Assembly (NCBI RefSeq): GCF_001758465.1
Contig: NZ_MJIC01000015.1
Coordinates: forward strand, 682,001-746,000
Reading direction: 5' to 3'
From: Marisediminitalea lipolytica
Lineage (GTDB): Bacteria; Pseudomonadota; Gammaproteobacteria; Enterobacterales; Alteromonadaceae
DNA: 64,000 nucleotides
Each line of letters starts with the position of its first letter. Within the stretch, counting starts at the first letter, position 1. Made by a program: the position numbers and the translations under genes. The notes beneath the pieces were generated by a model, which saw only the letters and a list, made by a program, of their open reading frames with translations, did not search any database and was not told the origin of the DNA. Shown in pieces: positions 14,152-21,944 of this stretch.

Positions 14152-15609
14152 CTACTCACCACAACATCGCGAAGTGACATGAAGGCGATTGTCCCAAAAT
14201 TCTGCGTTATTTATCCCTAATTTAGCGGGATGAAACACCGGCTCAATTCCTCGCTTGCGTTGCTGTTCGTAATCTTTTAATGCGATCAGCACAGGCTTAC
14301 TTAACATCACCATGGCAACAAAGTTGATCCAGATAATTAACCCCATTCCCACATCACCAATAGCCCAGGCTTCAGACGCAGTGATTGAAGCGCCGTAAAA
14401 AGTACACAGAATAATGACCGCTTTTAAGAGTAGGTTGCCAACCGTAAAGCCTTTACCCCGGATTAAAAACGCCAGATTGGTTTCAGCTATATAAAAGAAA
14501 GCAATCACCGAGGTAAACGTGAAAAACAGTAGTGAAACAGCAATGAAAGCTGAGCCACCCCCGGCAAAAACCGTATCGATGGCAGCCTGAGCATAGGCCG
14601 GACCCATTTCGACGCCCTCAAGATTATTCACCAGTAATGAGCCATCGGCAGCGAAAGTGTTATACATGCCGGTCGATAAAATGATAAAAGCCGTTCCTGT
14701 GCACACAAACAGTGTATCTATATAGACAGAAAACGCCTGAATCAGCCCCTGTTTTACCGGATGTGAGACCTCCGCCGCGCCCGCATGATGTACTGCAGTC
14801 CCCATACCAGCTTCATTAGAGTAGATCCCTCGCTTAACGCCCCACCCAATAGCCGCCCCCACAATACCTCCAAAGGTAGAATCCACCGCAAACGCGCTGC
14901 TGATGATCAACCTCATTACCGCTGGAAACGACTCACTATTCACCACCAGCATGAAAAGAGTAACCAGAATGTAGCCGAAGGCCATGAAAGGCACCACCAC
15001 CTGAGAGATACGCGCGATGCGTTTTACCCCGCCCAATATGACGACCGCAAATACCAGGGTGTATATGCTCCCCGTTATTACGGGCTCAATATCAAAGGCA
15101 TTGTCTATTGCCATCGCGGCTGTACTGGATTGAATCTGCGGCAACAGAATAGCCAGAGCCACAATAGCCGCCGCTGCAAATAACCGGGCAAACCCTTTAG
15201 AACCGATTCCCTTTTCGATATAAAAAGCCGGTCCGCCACGATACTGCCCGCCATAATTGACTTTATATATTTGCGCCAGTGTCGACTCCATAAAGGCACT
15301 CGCCGCACCGATAAACGCAACGACCCACATCCAGAACACCGCACCCGGCCCGCCCAGTGCAATGGCCGTTACTACACCGGCAATATTCCCCGTACCTACC
15401 CGACTGCCAACCGAAATCCATAGCGCCTGCAAAGGAGATACTCCAGCGTCAGAACCGTGACTATCCCGCAAAAGATACCAGGTTTCTTTAATTAAGCGGA
15501 TCTGGCAAAAACGGGTAAGCAATGAAAAAAACAGACCCAGTACCAATATCAGATACACGACCGGGGGAGCCCACAGCACGCCATTTAATGTAGTGATGAT
15601 AGTGTCCAT
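14152..15609 (-). CDS. alanine/glycine:cation symporter (AGCS family)
   Basis: This 485-residue inner-membrane protein has about eleven hydrophobic segments. AGCS hallmarks are LQALWISVGSRVGTGNIAGVVTAIALGGPGAVFWMW near residues 60-95, FMESTLAQIYKVN, GGPAFYIEKGIG, and GVKRGIYSNEAGMGTAVHHAGA around residue 260. Such carriers take up alanine, glycine or related small amino acids with Na+ or H+. It follows the dialkylglycine decarboxylase gene by 49 bp on the same strand, so the pair probably forms an operon in which this carrier imports the decarboxylase's substrate, such as 2-aminoisobutyrate, or exports/imports its alanine partner (inference). Confidence 0.93.
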   Translation of the reverse strand: MDTIITTLNGVLWAPPVVYLILVLGLFFSLLTRFCQIRLIKETWYLLRDSHGSDAGVSPLQALWISVGSRVGTGNIAGVVTAIALGGPGAVFWMWVVAFIGAASAFMESTLAQIYKVNYGGQYRGGPAFYIEKGIGSKGFARLFAAAAIVALAILLPQIQSSTAAMAIDNAFDIEPVITGSIYTLVFAVVILGGVKRIARISQVVVPFMAFGYILVTLFMLVVNSESFPAVMRLIISSAFAVDSTFGGIVGAAIGWGVKRGIYSNEAGMGTAVHHAGAAEVSHPVKQGLIQAFSVYIDTLFVCTGTAFIILSTGMYNTFAADGSLLVNNLEGVEMGPAYAQAAIDTVFAGGGSAFIAVSLLFFTFTSVIAFFYIAETNLAFLIRGKGFTVGNLLLKAVIILCTFYGASITASEAWAIGDVGMGLIIWINFVAMVMLSKPVLIALKDYEQQRKRGIEPVFHPAKLGINNAEFWDNRLHVTSRCCGE

Positions 15610-15658
15610 GGGGTTAAATCCTGCGTTGATGTTGTTGGGTTAACAAGGGGCTTAATGC

Positions 15659-16987
15659 CTAATTTAATAAGGTTTTTTCAACTTCACTGATAGCGTTATC
15701 CAGGATCTGGATCCCCTCATCCAGCTCGGCATAAGTGACCGTAAGTGGTGGCGCGATTCTGAACACGCCGCCCATGCCCGGCAAGCACACTATATTCATA
15801 TGTAAACCCCTCTTGAAGCACTCTTGTGTAATCAGATCGCCTATTTCTTCTGAACGTTCCTTGCGCTTTTTATCCCGCACAATTTCGATCCCCTGAAGTA
15901 ACCCGCGTCCTCTGGCATCGCCGACGACCTCATGTTTTTCCACCATTGCTTTAAGCGCTTTAGCCAGATAGTCCCCTTTTTCGCGGGTTTCCTGAATCAG
16001 GTTATCCCGCTCAATGACGTTCATCACCGTACAACCTACCGCCGCGACCAAAGGGTCGTTAACATGAGAGGTGAAAAATACAAATCCGTTATCTTTAGCT
16101 TGTTGCTCTATCTCGTCTGTGGTGACCAGTGCTGCCAGCGGTAAGCCTGCTCCTAACGTTTTAGAAAGCGTCAGAATATCCGGTGTCACATCATCATGTT
16201 GAAAACCATACCAGTTACCGGTGCGTCCGAAACTGGTTTGCGCTTCGTCAAAAATTAACAGCATGCCGCGCTCGTGGCATTTTTGTTTTAGCGCAGCCAG
16301 GTAACCCGGAGGCGGCACCAGGATCCCTCCGCCAGACAGGATCGGCTCAACAATGCAGGCCGCCAGGCTTCCAACCGACTGGGCATCGACCATTTCAAAG
16401 CCATAATCCAGCTGTTTACGCCAGTCGAGATTACCCTGCTCATCAACAAAATCCGGGCGATATTCGTAAGGTGTTGGAATGGCCAGTTGCCCGGGTACGG
16501 TTGGATAGGTATTTTTGCGCGCAGAAGAATAAGTTGCTCCGCCGGCGGCTTCGGTTAAACCATGCCAGGAGCGACTGAACGAGACGACTTCAAATTTGCC
16601 GGTCACAATTTTTGCCATACGTAATGCGGCCTCATTAACCTCTGAGCCCGTTGATAAGGGGATTACTTTATTAAGCGGATCGGGCACGGTTTGCGCGATG
16701 TGAGTACACAGGTTAATGCTAGGTCTCGATAACATGCCACTAAACAGGTGGTCGAGTCGGTCGCAGGCCTCACGCATGGTTGCCACCACATCCGGATGCG
16801 AGTGACCAAGGGTCGAAGACATTTGCCCGGAGGTAAAGTCGAGAATTTTCCGCCCCTCTTCAGTATAGATATAACTCCCTTTAGCGCGATCAATGACTTC
16901 CGGTACAAAATAAGGTGCACCATACCGGCCTACATGTCGTTGGGTGTCCCCCCAGGGATCCGGTCTTTGCTCAAACGGTTCAATCAT
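15659..16987 (-). CDS. dgdA: 2,2-dialkylglycine decarboxylase-like class III aminotransferase
   Basis: This 442-residue PLP enzyme has fold type I. Segments that match the Burkholderia dialkylglycine decarboxylase as I remember it include ILDFTSGQMSSTLGHSHP, LDHLFSGMLSRP, the WHG at 141-143, LTLSKTLGAGLPLAA with PLP-lysine K276, and PGMGGVFRIAPPLTV. The known enzyme decarboxylates 2-aminoisobutyrate and regenerates PLP by transaminating pyruvate to alanine. In EPILSGGG (214-221) the second residue of the enzyme's Ser-Ser pair appears to be Gly, which may tune decarboxylation versus transamination; this rests on my recalled alignment. A symporter follows and a LysR gene is divergent, like dgdR-dgdA. 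Confidence 0.85.
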   Translation of the reverse strand: MIEPFEQRPDPWGDTQRHVGRYGAPYFVPEVIDRAKGSYIYTEEGRKILDFTSGQMSSTLGHSHPDVVATMREACDRLDHLFSGMLSRPSINLCTHIAQTVPDPLNKVIPLSTGSEVNEAALRMAKIVTGKFEVVSFSRSWHGLTEAAGGATYSSARKNTYPTVPGQLAIPTPYEYRPDFVDEQGNLDWRKQLDYGFEMVDAQSVGSLAACIVEPILSGGGILVPPPGYLAALKQKCHERGMLLIFDEAQTSFGRTGNWYGFQHDDVTPDILTLSKTLGAGLPLAALVTTDEIEQQAKDNGFVFFTSHVNDPLVAAVGCTVMNVIERDNLIQETREKGDYLAKALKAMVEKHEVVGDARGRGLLQGIEIVRDKKRKERSEEIGDLITQECFKRGLHMNIVCLPGMGGVFRIAPPLTVTYAELDEGIQILDNAISEVEKTLLN

Positions 16988-17145
16988 TTCTGGTTCTGCT
17001 CATCAAACACTTGTTAGTGTTTTGAATCTAAAGCGCCAGACAATTTAAAACAATCAAATGTTTTTAAAGAATATGTTCATTTTTTATGAAGTATTATAGT
17101 GTGTATTATCCACTGCCCTAAACACAGTGCTGAATAGGATTCTAT

Positions 17146-18042
17146 ATGCTCAACATTTGGCGCCTAAAGCTACTCGTTCAATTTCAAACCCTTGGCACCA
17201 TGCAACGGGTGAGTGAAGTCATGCACACCAGTATTGCGACTGTCTCGCAGCAACTGAGCTTGCTGGAAGAGGAAACCACTCTGATCTTATTTGAAAAAGT
17301 CGGGCGAAAAGTGCAATTAACCCACGAAGGCTTGGCATTGGTGGACAAAGTCAGGCCTGTATTAAACCAGTTAGCCGACATTGAACATTCGATAAAAGAT
17401 AATGCCGAAGACGTTCAGGGCACTGTCAGAGTAGCGGCTTTTACCAGTGCTCTGGAGAAAATTGTGATCCCTGCCACAGTCAGGGTGTCCAGCACTCATC
17501 CTAAACTGCAGATCCGTTTAACCGAAATGGAGCCTGAGAGCAGCTTATCTGCTCTGGATACCTATCAGTTTGATGTGGCCATAGTGGCATATTCTGAAAA
17601 ACCACATTTACTGGAGTCCAGTCACCGGCAGGTAATTAAACTCGGTACAGATGACCTGAAGGTTGTAGTGAGTGAACAGCATCCTCTCGCCACACAAAAG
17701 CAAATCCATATGGAGCAACTAAAAGATGAAAAGTGGATACTGGAGCCAGAGGGTACGTACCTGCGTGAGCAAACCAAGCAATTGTGTCGCCAGGCCGGGT
17801 TTGAACCAAATGTGGTTAACGTAGTACAAAGCTATCTTTCAATGCACTCGATGATTGCCGCCGAATTGGGCATTGGTATTCTGCCGGAACTGGCTATCAT
17901 TAACTCTGTGCCAGGCATCCGTATAGTGAATATTAAACCGCTAGCTTCCCGGGATATCTATTTAGTGACCCGCAAAAATGCCACGACAACCCGCGCGATC
18001 AGTATTATGAGTGAGGCGCTGTCTCAACAATCACTCTTTTAA
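17146..18042 (+). CDS. LysR-type regulator, divergent from dgdA (DgdR-like position)
   Basis: This 298-residue LTTR has an N-terminal helix-turn-helix (LNIWRLKLLVQFQTLGTMQRVSEVMHTS..., residues 1-60) and an effector domain with two Rossmann-like lobes (ISLMHSMIAAELGIGILPELA-type segment near 240). The 158-bp divergent gap to dgdA is the expected place for its operator. Family members of this arrangement repress or activate the adjacent catabolic gene in response to its substrate; here that would be a dialkylglycine-type amino acid (inference from context and the Burkholderia dgdR precedent). Confidence 0.9.
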   Translation: MLNIWRLKLLVQFQTLGTMQRVSEVMHTSIATVSQQLSLLEEETTLILFEKVGRKVQLTHEGLALVDKVRPVLNQLADIEHSIKDNAEDVQGTVRVAAFTSALEKIVIPATVRVSSTHPKLQIRLTEMEPESSLSALDTYQFDVAIVAYSEKPHLLESSHRQVIKLGTDDLKVVVSEQHPLATQKQIHMEQLKDEKWILEPEGTYLREQTKQLCRQAGFEPNVVNVVQSYLSMHSMIAAELGIGILPELAIINSVPGIRIVNIKPLASRDIYLVTRKNATTTRAISIMSEALSQQSLF

Positions 18043-18076
18043 ACTCTCACCATAGAGCTGTCCCATTAAAGGGGAA

Positions 18077-18397
18077 GTGGATATATCACTAACCGATCCC
18101 GAAGCCAGATTGCTTAAAACCAGAAATATGGAACGCTGGATTCATGAAGCAGAAGCAGAAGCAGAGGCCATGCTAGAACGTCTCGCAAACGCCCCCGAAA
18201 CACCATTGATCAGAAAACAAACTGTTTAGCATCCCTTCGGGACGATCAAAATGTGGATGGGCGCAACTCACTTTTTGACAAGACGATTCAAAAACGTCAG
18301 TACCGAGATGAGTCTCCATGTTCTTGCCTACAACATGAAGAGAATGATTGCGATTATGGGCCTACAAGCACTAACAAAAGCCATCACAGAAGCATAA
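18077..18397 (+). pseudogene. IS1182-type transposase remnant with nonsense codon
   Basis: One continuous frame reads VDISLTDPEARLLKTRNM, ERWIHEAEAEAEAMLERLAN, then a TAG at 18227-18229, then HPFGTIKMWMGATHFLTRRF and KNVSTEMSLHVLAYNMKRM. This is the C-terminal part of an IS1182-like DDE transposase, where the position before HPFGTIK is normally the catalytic Glu (VEHPFG). Here GAG appears mutated to TAG. The N-terminal two thirds are gone and there is an apparent internal deletion after KTRNM. No terminal repeats are visible. Confidence 0.8.
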
Positions 18398-18576
18398 GCT
18401 CTCTCATTTTGACTCGTCCTTGATAAATTAAGGTGCTGTAAAAAAATCGGGATCGAAATCTTCTTCGAAGATTTCTAAATTTGGATATTCATCACCAGTG
18501 ACAAGTAAGTGCAGTTTCAGCGATAGTTGCCATTTGAGAATGAGACTTTACTACTTTCCTAAAAATCTGCGGGCAT
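18398..18576. other. intergenic, nothing recognised
   Basis: Between the IS remnant and the ibpA terminator there is no ORF with a ribosome-binding site and no repeat worth naming. It is probably decayed IS flank. Confidence 0.3.
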
Positions 18577-18600
18577 AAAAACGGCGCCCGAAGGCGCCGA
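18577..18600 (-). terminator. terminator of ibpA
   Basis: On the minus strand CGGCGCC-TTCG-GGCGCCG is followed by TTTTT: a 7-bp GC stem closed by a UUCG tetraloop, 30 bp after the ibpA stop. Very strong. Confidence 0.95.
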
Positions 18601-18629
18601 AGGTTGAAAACACAAAGTGAGGGGGAACG

Positions 18630-19073
18630 TTATTCGTTATCGAACATGCGTCCACCTATTTCTATCTTACGTGGCTTCTTAGCTTCCGGGATCACTCTTT
18701 CCAGATCCACATGGAGCAGGCCGTTTTCCAGGTCGGCAGTGAGCACTTTTACGTGGTCGCCAAGCTGGAACTTACGCTCAAAATTACGCTCTGAAATGCC
18801 TTTATGCAGGAACTTACGTTCTGTTTTATCGCTATCGCTGTTTTTAGTACCAGTAATCGACAGGGTGTTGTCTTCCACCACAATATTAATGTCGTCTTTA
18901 CTAAACCCAGCAATCGCCATGGTAATTCGGTATTTGTCTTCCGCCAGCAGTTCAATGTTGTAAGGCGGATAAGTGCTTTGCTTTTCGGCGCGGCTGGCTG
19001 CATCAACTAAAGATGCCAGGTGGTCAGAACCAATGAATGAACGGTAAAGTGGAGATAGATCGATAGAACGCAT
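18630..19073 (-). CDS. ibpA: small heat shock protein, IbpA type (Hsp20)
   Basis: This 147-residue alpha-crystallin-domain holdase binds unfolding proteins and passes them to DnaK/ClpB. MRSIDLSPLYRSFIGSDHL matches the E. coli IbpA/B start, which selects the second ATG (19073) over that at 19079. The leader's AAGGG lies 7 nt before it but only 1 nt before the first ATG. The crystallin core spans YPPYNIELLAEDKYRI to LLHVDLERVIPEAKKPRKIEI, with ISERNFERKFQL characteristic of the Ibp group. Upstream are a sigma-32-like promoter and a ROSE-like thermometer hairpin, so control is both transcriptional and translational. It is monocistronic and ends in a UUCG terminator. Confidence 0.95.
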   Translation of the reverse strand: MRSIDLSPLYRSFIGSDHLASLVDAASRAEKQSTYPPYNIELLAEDKYRITMAIAGFSKDDINIVVEDNTLSITGTKNSDSDKTERKFLHKGISERNFERKFQLGDHVKVLTADLENGLLHVDLERVIPEAKKPRKIEIGGRMFDNE

Positions 19074-19079
19074 AGTCAT

Positions 19080-19095
19080 ACCCTTTATTAAGCAA
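19080..19095 (-). promoter_or_regulatory. ROSE-like RNA thermometer hairpin sequestering the ibpA ribosome-binding site
   Basis: The minus-strand RNA reads UUGCUU-AAUA-AAGGGU. The UUGCU element pairs with the Shine-Dalgarno AAGGG around a 4-nt loop, with a G opposite G. The U(U/C)GCU motif with a G-G mismatch facing the SD is the defining core of ROSE elements found before ibpA genes in other proteobacteria. Heat would melt this short stem and free the SD. Base pairing is read directly; thermosensor function is inferred. Confidence 0.6.
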
Positions 19096-19167
19096 TATGT
19101 TTTAAGTTAGTTGCCCCGGTATCCGGCGGCGGTTATGTCGGCCTTACTGTTAAGCACCGACAATAAC

Positions 19168-19196
19168 TAAGTAAGGACACGGCAACCGAATTCAAG
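19168..19196 (-). promoter_or_regulatory. candidate sigma-32 promoter of ibpA
   Basis: The minus strand carries CTTGAA (19196-19191), an exact sigma-32 -35 core, and 14 bp later CCTTACTTA, a partial match to CCCCATNTA. A start near 19160 would leave a leader of roughly 85 nt, long enough for the multi-hairpin ROSE layout. Confidence 0.5.
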
Positions 19197-19322
19197 ACAA
19201 AAATAAAAATTTTTTCGACAAGACCGTCATAAGTCACGAGAAACTCACTCCCCTTTGTGGGTTAAAGCCTGTTAGCATAAGGTATAAGTAAATTATCAGC
19301 CTGTGCAGGGATTGATTCACAC

Positions 19323-20366
19323 ATGACATATTTTAACCGTTCTGTAGTTACCCGGATCCAGCGACTGACAAGACCTGTTTTGGTTGTCGCGTTATTATTT
19401 ATAAGCGCCGGGTGTCAAACCTACACACCATCTTCGCAAGATGCTTATGGCCCGCGCTTTAGCGAACATGAAGCGGGATTCACCGCCATCGTGGTGGCTT
19501 ATGCACCGGAAATGGAAGGTATTTTAGGTCGGATAGAAGCCGACCCAAATGCCAGTATAACGAAAATGCAAACCTATAAAGGCATTCAATATCGCATTGG
19601 CCGTTATCACGATGAGCCGATACTGGTTTTTGCTACCGGCATGAGCATTGCCAATGCGGCAATGAGTATGCAAATGGCGCTGGATTATTTTCCGGTAAAA
19701 CAGGTGGTTTATATGGGGATCGCCGGGGCGGTGAACCCTGCGTGGCAGCCCGGCGATGTGATAGTTCCGGCGCGTTGGTATTACCATGACGAAAGTGTCT
19801 ACGCTAATCCGGACCCGGCCAATCCCGGTGAGTCGATTCTACCGGCTTATTACGCCCGGTTTATGGCTGAACAGCCGGATCGCCGTGCAGCGGATCCGAA
19901 TTACCCTCATTACAAGCCGTTTCATTTTATTCACCCCGATGAAGTGTTAATTATTAAAGACGGTATGGAGAAGCCCCAGGATACCCCTTATTTCTCCGCT
20001 ACACCGCGCTTGCTGGCGGCGGCCAAATCTGCGTTGGCTGCTATGCCACCGCAACTTATTCTGGGAGAGCGCGAGGCCACCTTAAGCGTGGGCGGTAACG
20101 GCGTATCCGGCTCGGTTTTTCTGGATAACCGTGAGTACCGAAAATGGACCCGCGAGGTGTTTCAGGCTGAGGTGACCGAGATGGAGTCAACGGCAATAGG
20201 GCAGGTTTGCACGGTAAACGAAGTGGATTGGGTCGTGATTCGGGCGATCAGCGATTTAGCCGGTGGTCAGGAAGGGGTAAATGTAGAACATATTTACGAT
20301 AAAGAAGTCTCGCGGGTTGGCGCTAACGCCTTGTTTGCTGTGCTCGATGAACTGGCGGCGCAATAA
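19323..20366 (+). CDS. exported nucleosidase/phosphorylase-fold lipoprotein (MTA/SAH nucleosidase-like)
   Basis: This 347-residue protein starts with a basic region and hydrophobic stretch ending FISAGCQTY, a probable lipoprotein signal although the lipobox is not ideal. The mature part shows the purine nucleoside phosphorylase/uridine phosphorylase fold: AIVVAYAPEMEGILGRI, VYMGIAGAVNPAWQPGDVIVP and EVTEMESTAIGQVCTVNEV followed by WVVIRAISDLAGG. The last two pieces hold the ribose-binding Met-Glu and the catalytic Asp seen in MTA/SAH nucleosidases. Extracytoplasmic members are uncommon; the role might be nucleoside scavenging. Its stop overlaps the next start (TAATG). Confidence 0.82.
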   Translation: MTYFNRSVVTRIQRLTRPVLVVALLFISAGCQTYTPSSQDAYGPRFSEHEAGFTAIVVAYAPEMEGILGRIEADPNASITKMQTYKGIQYRIGRYHDEPILVFATGMSIANAAMSMQMALDYFPVKQVVYMGIAGAVNPAWQPGDVIVPARWYYHDESVYANPDPANPGESILPAYYARFMAEQPDRRAADPNYPHYKPFHFIHPDEVLIIKDGMEKPQDTPYFSATPRLLAAAKSALAAMPPQLILGEREATLSVGGNGVSGSVFLDNREYRKWTREVFQAEVTEMESTAIGQVCTVNEVDWVVIRAISDLAGGQEGVNVEHIYDKEVSRVGANALFAVLDELAAQ

Positions 20367-21316
20367 TGCGGCGCTACGTTATTGCTCTGATTTTTCTGCT
20401 GGGCGGCACAGTAGCCCCCTGCGCCTTAGCGGCCAAGGCCGAAAGCCAGGCCGTGGATGAAACATCGCAACACGCTTTGGCAAAATATTATGCTGAGCTT
20501 GTTGGCAAACTGGCATTGGTAGACTGGTTGTTTGCCTCTATGTCGGATGTCTGTGATATGGAGGTAGGCCTGCCAGGCGAGTCTTATTCAGATATCGATT
20601 ATGCGCTTCGCCTGCAGACAAACGTGAGTTTTTTTCAGTGGCGTAAGCAGTTTAGCGATCCCGCTCAGGAAGCCAAACTGGTGAAGCAGCTGGTAAGCAG
20701 TACGCTGAATGACATTGGCGGCTGCGAGGAGGAGGCAGTAAACCAGTGGTTTAAAGGGATGCAGCAAAATATGCTTGAGCCCACCATTGCTAAGCTTAAG
20801 GAGCTGCCTGAGCTCATGGGGCTCACCATGAACGCGCCAAGCGACGACCAGTTGGCCAAGGTCTTTGCTCATCAACTCGCGAAAGCGGATGAGTTGTCAT
20901 TAGATGAGCTGCGTGGGCTGGCCGGCGCGCTGCAAAGTGGCCTGTACCGTTACAGCATGCTGGTATTTTCCGACAACGTAGTGAAGAACCTGCCAGCGGC
21001 GGTATCGTTGCGGGAGAAAATCTATGCAAGGTCGCAGCAAGTCAGCGATCTTTATGAACTGGCTAACAGCACCAGACGGGTTGATAAAGACAAGGCGATA
21101 ACGCTGTTTAATGAAGCGGCAGAAAAGGGGAGTTTCCGGGCTCAGCGTTGGTGGGGCAACTACCTCGCGTGTAATGGGCAAAGCCAACAAGCGTTACACT
21201 GGCTGCAGCAGGCCAGGGCAACAAAACCGGACGAAGCCGACTTTATTAACGACTTCATTGCCGAAATTAACGAACTGGGCGAGCCAACCAACTGCATTGA
21301 TGGTTGGCCGGAATAA
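20366..21316 (+). CDS. uncharacterised secreted protein with Sel1/TPR-like C-terminus
   Basis: This 316-residue product has a signal peptide (VIALIFLLGGTVAPCALAAK). The middle is helical and not recognised. The C-terminal part VDKDKAITLFNEAAEKGSFRAQ followed by RWWGNYLACNGQSQQALHWLQQA looks like one or two Sel1/TPR repeats. It starts inside the stop of the nucleosidase-like lipoprotein (TAATG), so the two are translationally coupled and probably work together in the envelope. Cysteines at C51 and C110 of the precursor and two near the end may form disulfides. Confidence 0.7.
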   Translation: MRRYVIALIFLLGGTVAPCALAAKAESQAVDETSQHALAKYYAELVGKLALVDWLFASMSDVCDMEVGLPGESYSDIDYALRLQTNVSFFQWRKQFSDPAQEAKLVKQLVSSTLNDIGGCEEEAVNQWFKGMQQNMLEPTIAKLKELPELMGLTMNAPSDDQLAKVFAHQLAKADELSLDELRGLAGALQSGLYRYSMLVFSDNVVKNLPAAVSLREKIYARSQQVSDLYELANSTRRVDKDKAITLFNEAAEKGSFRAQRWWGNYLACNGQSQQALHWLQQARATKPDEADFINDFIAEINELGEPTNCIDGWPE

Positions 21317-21326
21317 CGGGTTTTTT

Positions 21327-21944
21327 ATGTCTGCACCATTTTATTCTTATCAGCCAGCCAAGGGGCACGGTTTACCTCATGATCCGTTTAAAGCCATTAT
21401 TGCGCCGCGTCCTATTGGCTGGATTGCGTCACAAAGTGAATCTGGTATCGCTAACTTAGCGCCTTACAGCTTTTTTAACGCCTTTAATGGGGCGCCGCCC
21501 ATTATTGGTTTTGCCAGCGTAGGTTTTAAGGACAGCGTAAGGAATATTCAGGCCACCGGCGAGTTTTGCTGGAGTCTGGCCACCCGCGAACTGGCCCTGC
21601 CGATGAATCAGTCCAGTGCCAGCGTCGACGCTTCGATAGATGAGTTTGAACTGGCCGGATTGGAAAAACGCGCATCAACGCTGGTGAGTGTTCCCCATGT
21701 GGCGGCAAGCCCCGCGTCGATGGAGTGCAAAGTAACCCAGATTATTCAGCTTAATGATATGCATGGTCAGCAGTGCGATACGTGGCTGGTATTAGGCCAG
21801 GTTGTGGCCGTGCATATCCAGCAGGCGTTTCTTACAGACGGTGTATTTGATACCGCCGGAGCCGCTTCTATTATGCGGGCTGGTGGTCTGGGTGATTATT
21901 TTAGTGTTAGCGAAGACGCCAAATTTATTATGGGGCGACCGTAG
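21327..21944 (+). CDS. flavin reductase-like (FMN-binding split barrel) protein
   Basis: This 205-residue protein contains the flavin reductase-like domain: AIIAPRPIGWIASQSESGIANLAPYSFFNAFNGAPPIIGF is the hallmark N-terminal segment that holds FMN, and FCWSLATRELALPMNQSS follows. Such proteins reduce flavin with NAD(P)H or act as FMN-dependent oxidoreductases. The ATG at 21327 is used because the domain begins soon after; the upstream open frame overlaps the preceding gene and lacks a site. The 3' end overlaps the convergent diguanylate cyclase by 17 bp. Confidence 0.85.
   Translation: MSAPFYSYQPAKGHGLPHDPFKAIIAPRPIGWIASQSESGIANLAPYSFFNAFNGAPPIIGFASVGFKDSVRNIQATGEFCWSLATRELALPMNQSSASVDASIDEFELAGLEKRASTLVSVPHVAASPASMECKVTQIIQLNDMHGQQCDTWLVLGQVVAVHIQQAFLTDGVFDTAGAASIMRAGGLGDYFSVSEDAKFIMGRP

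Noticed and set aside
21111..21326. Longer N-terminus for the flavin reductase-like protein
   Set aside because: The extension overlaps the preceding gene in another frame and is unlike the family; the domain begins just after ATG 21327.
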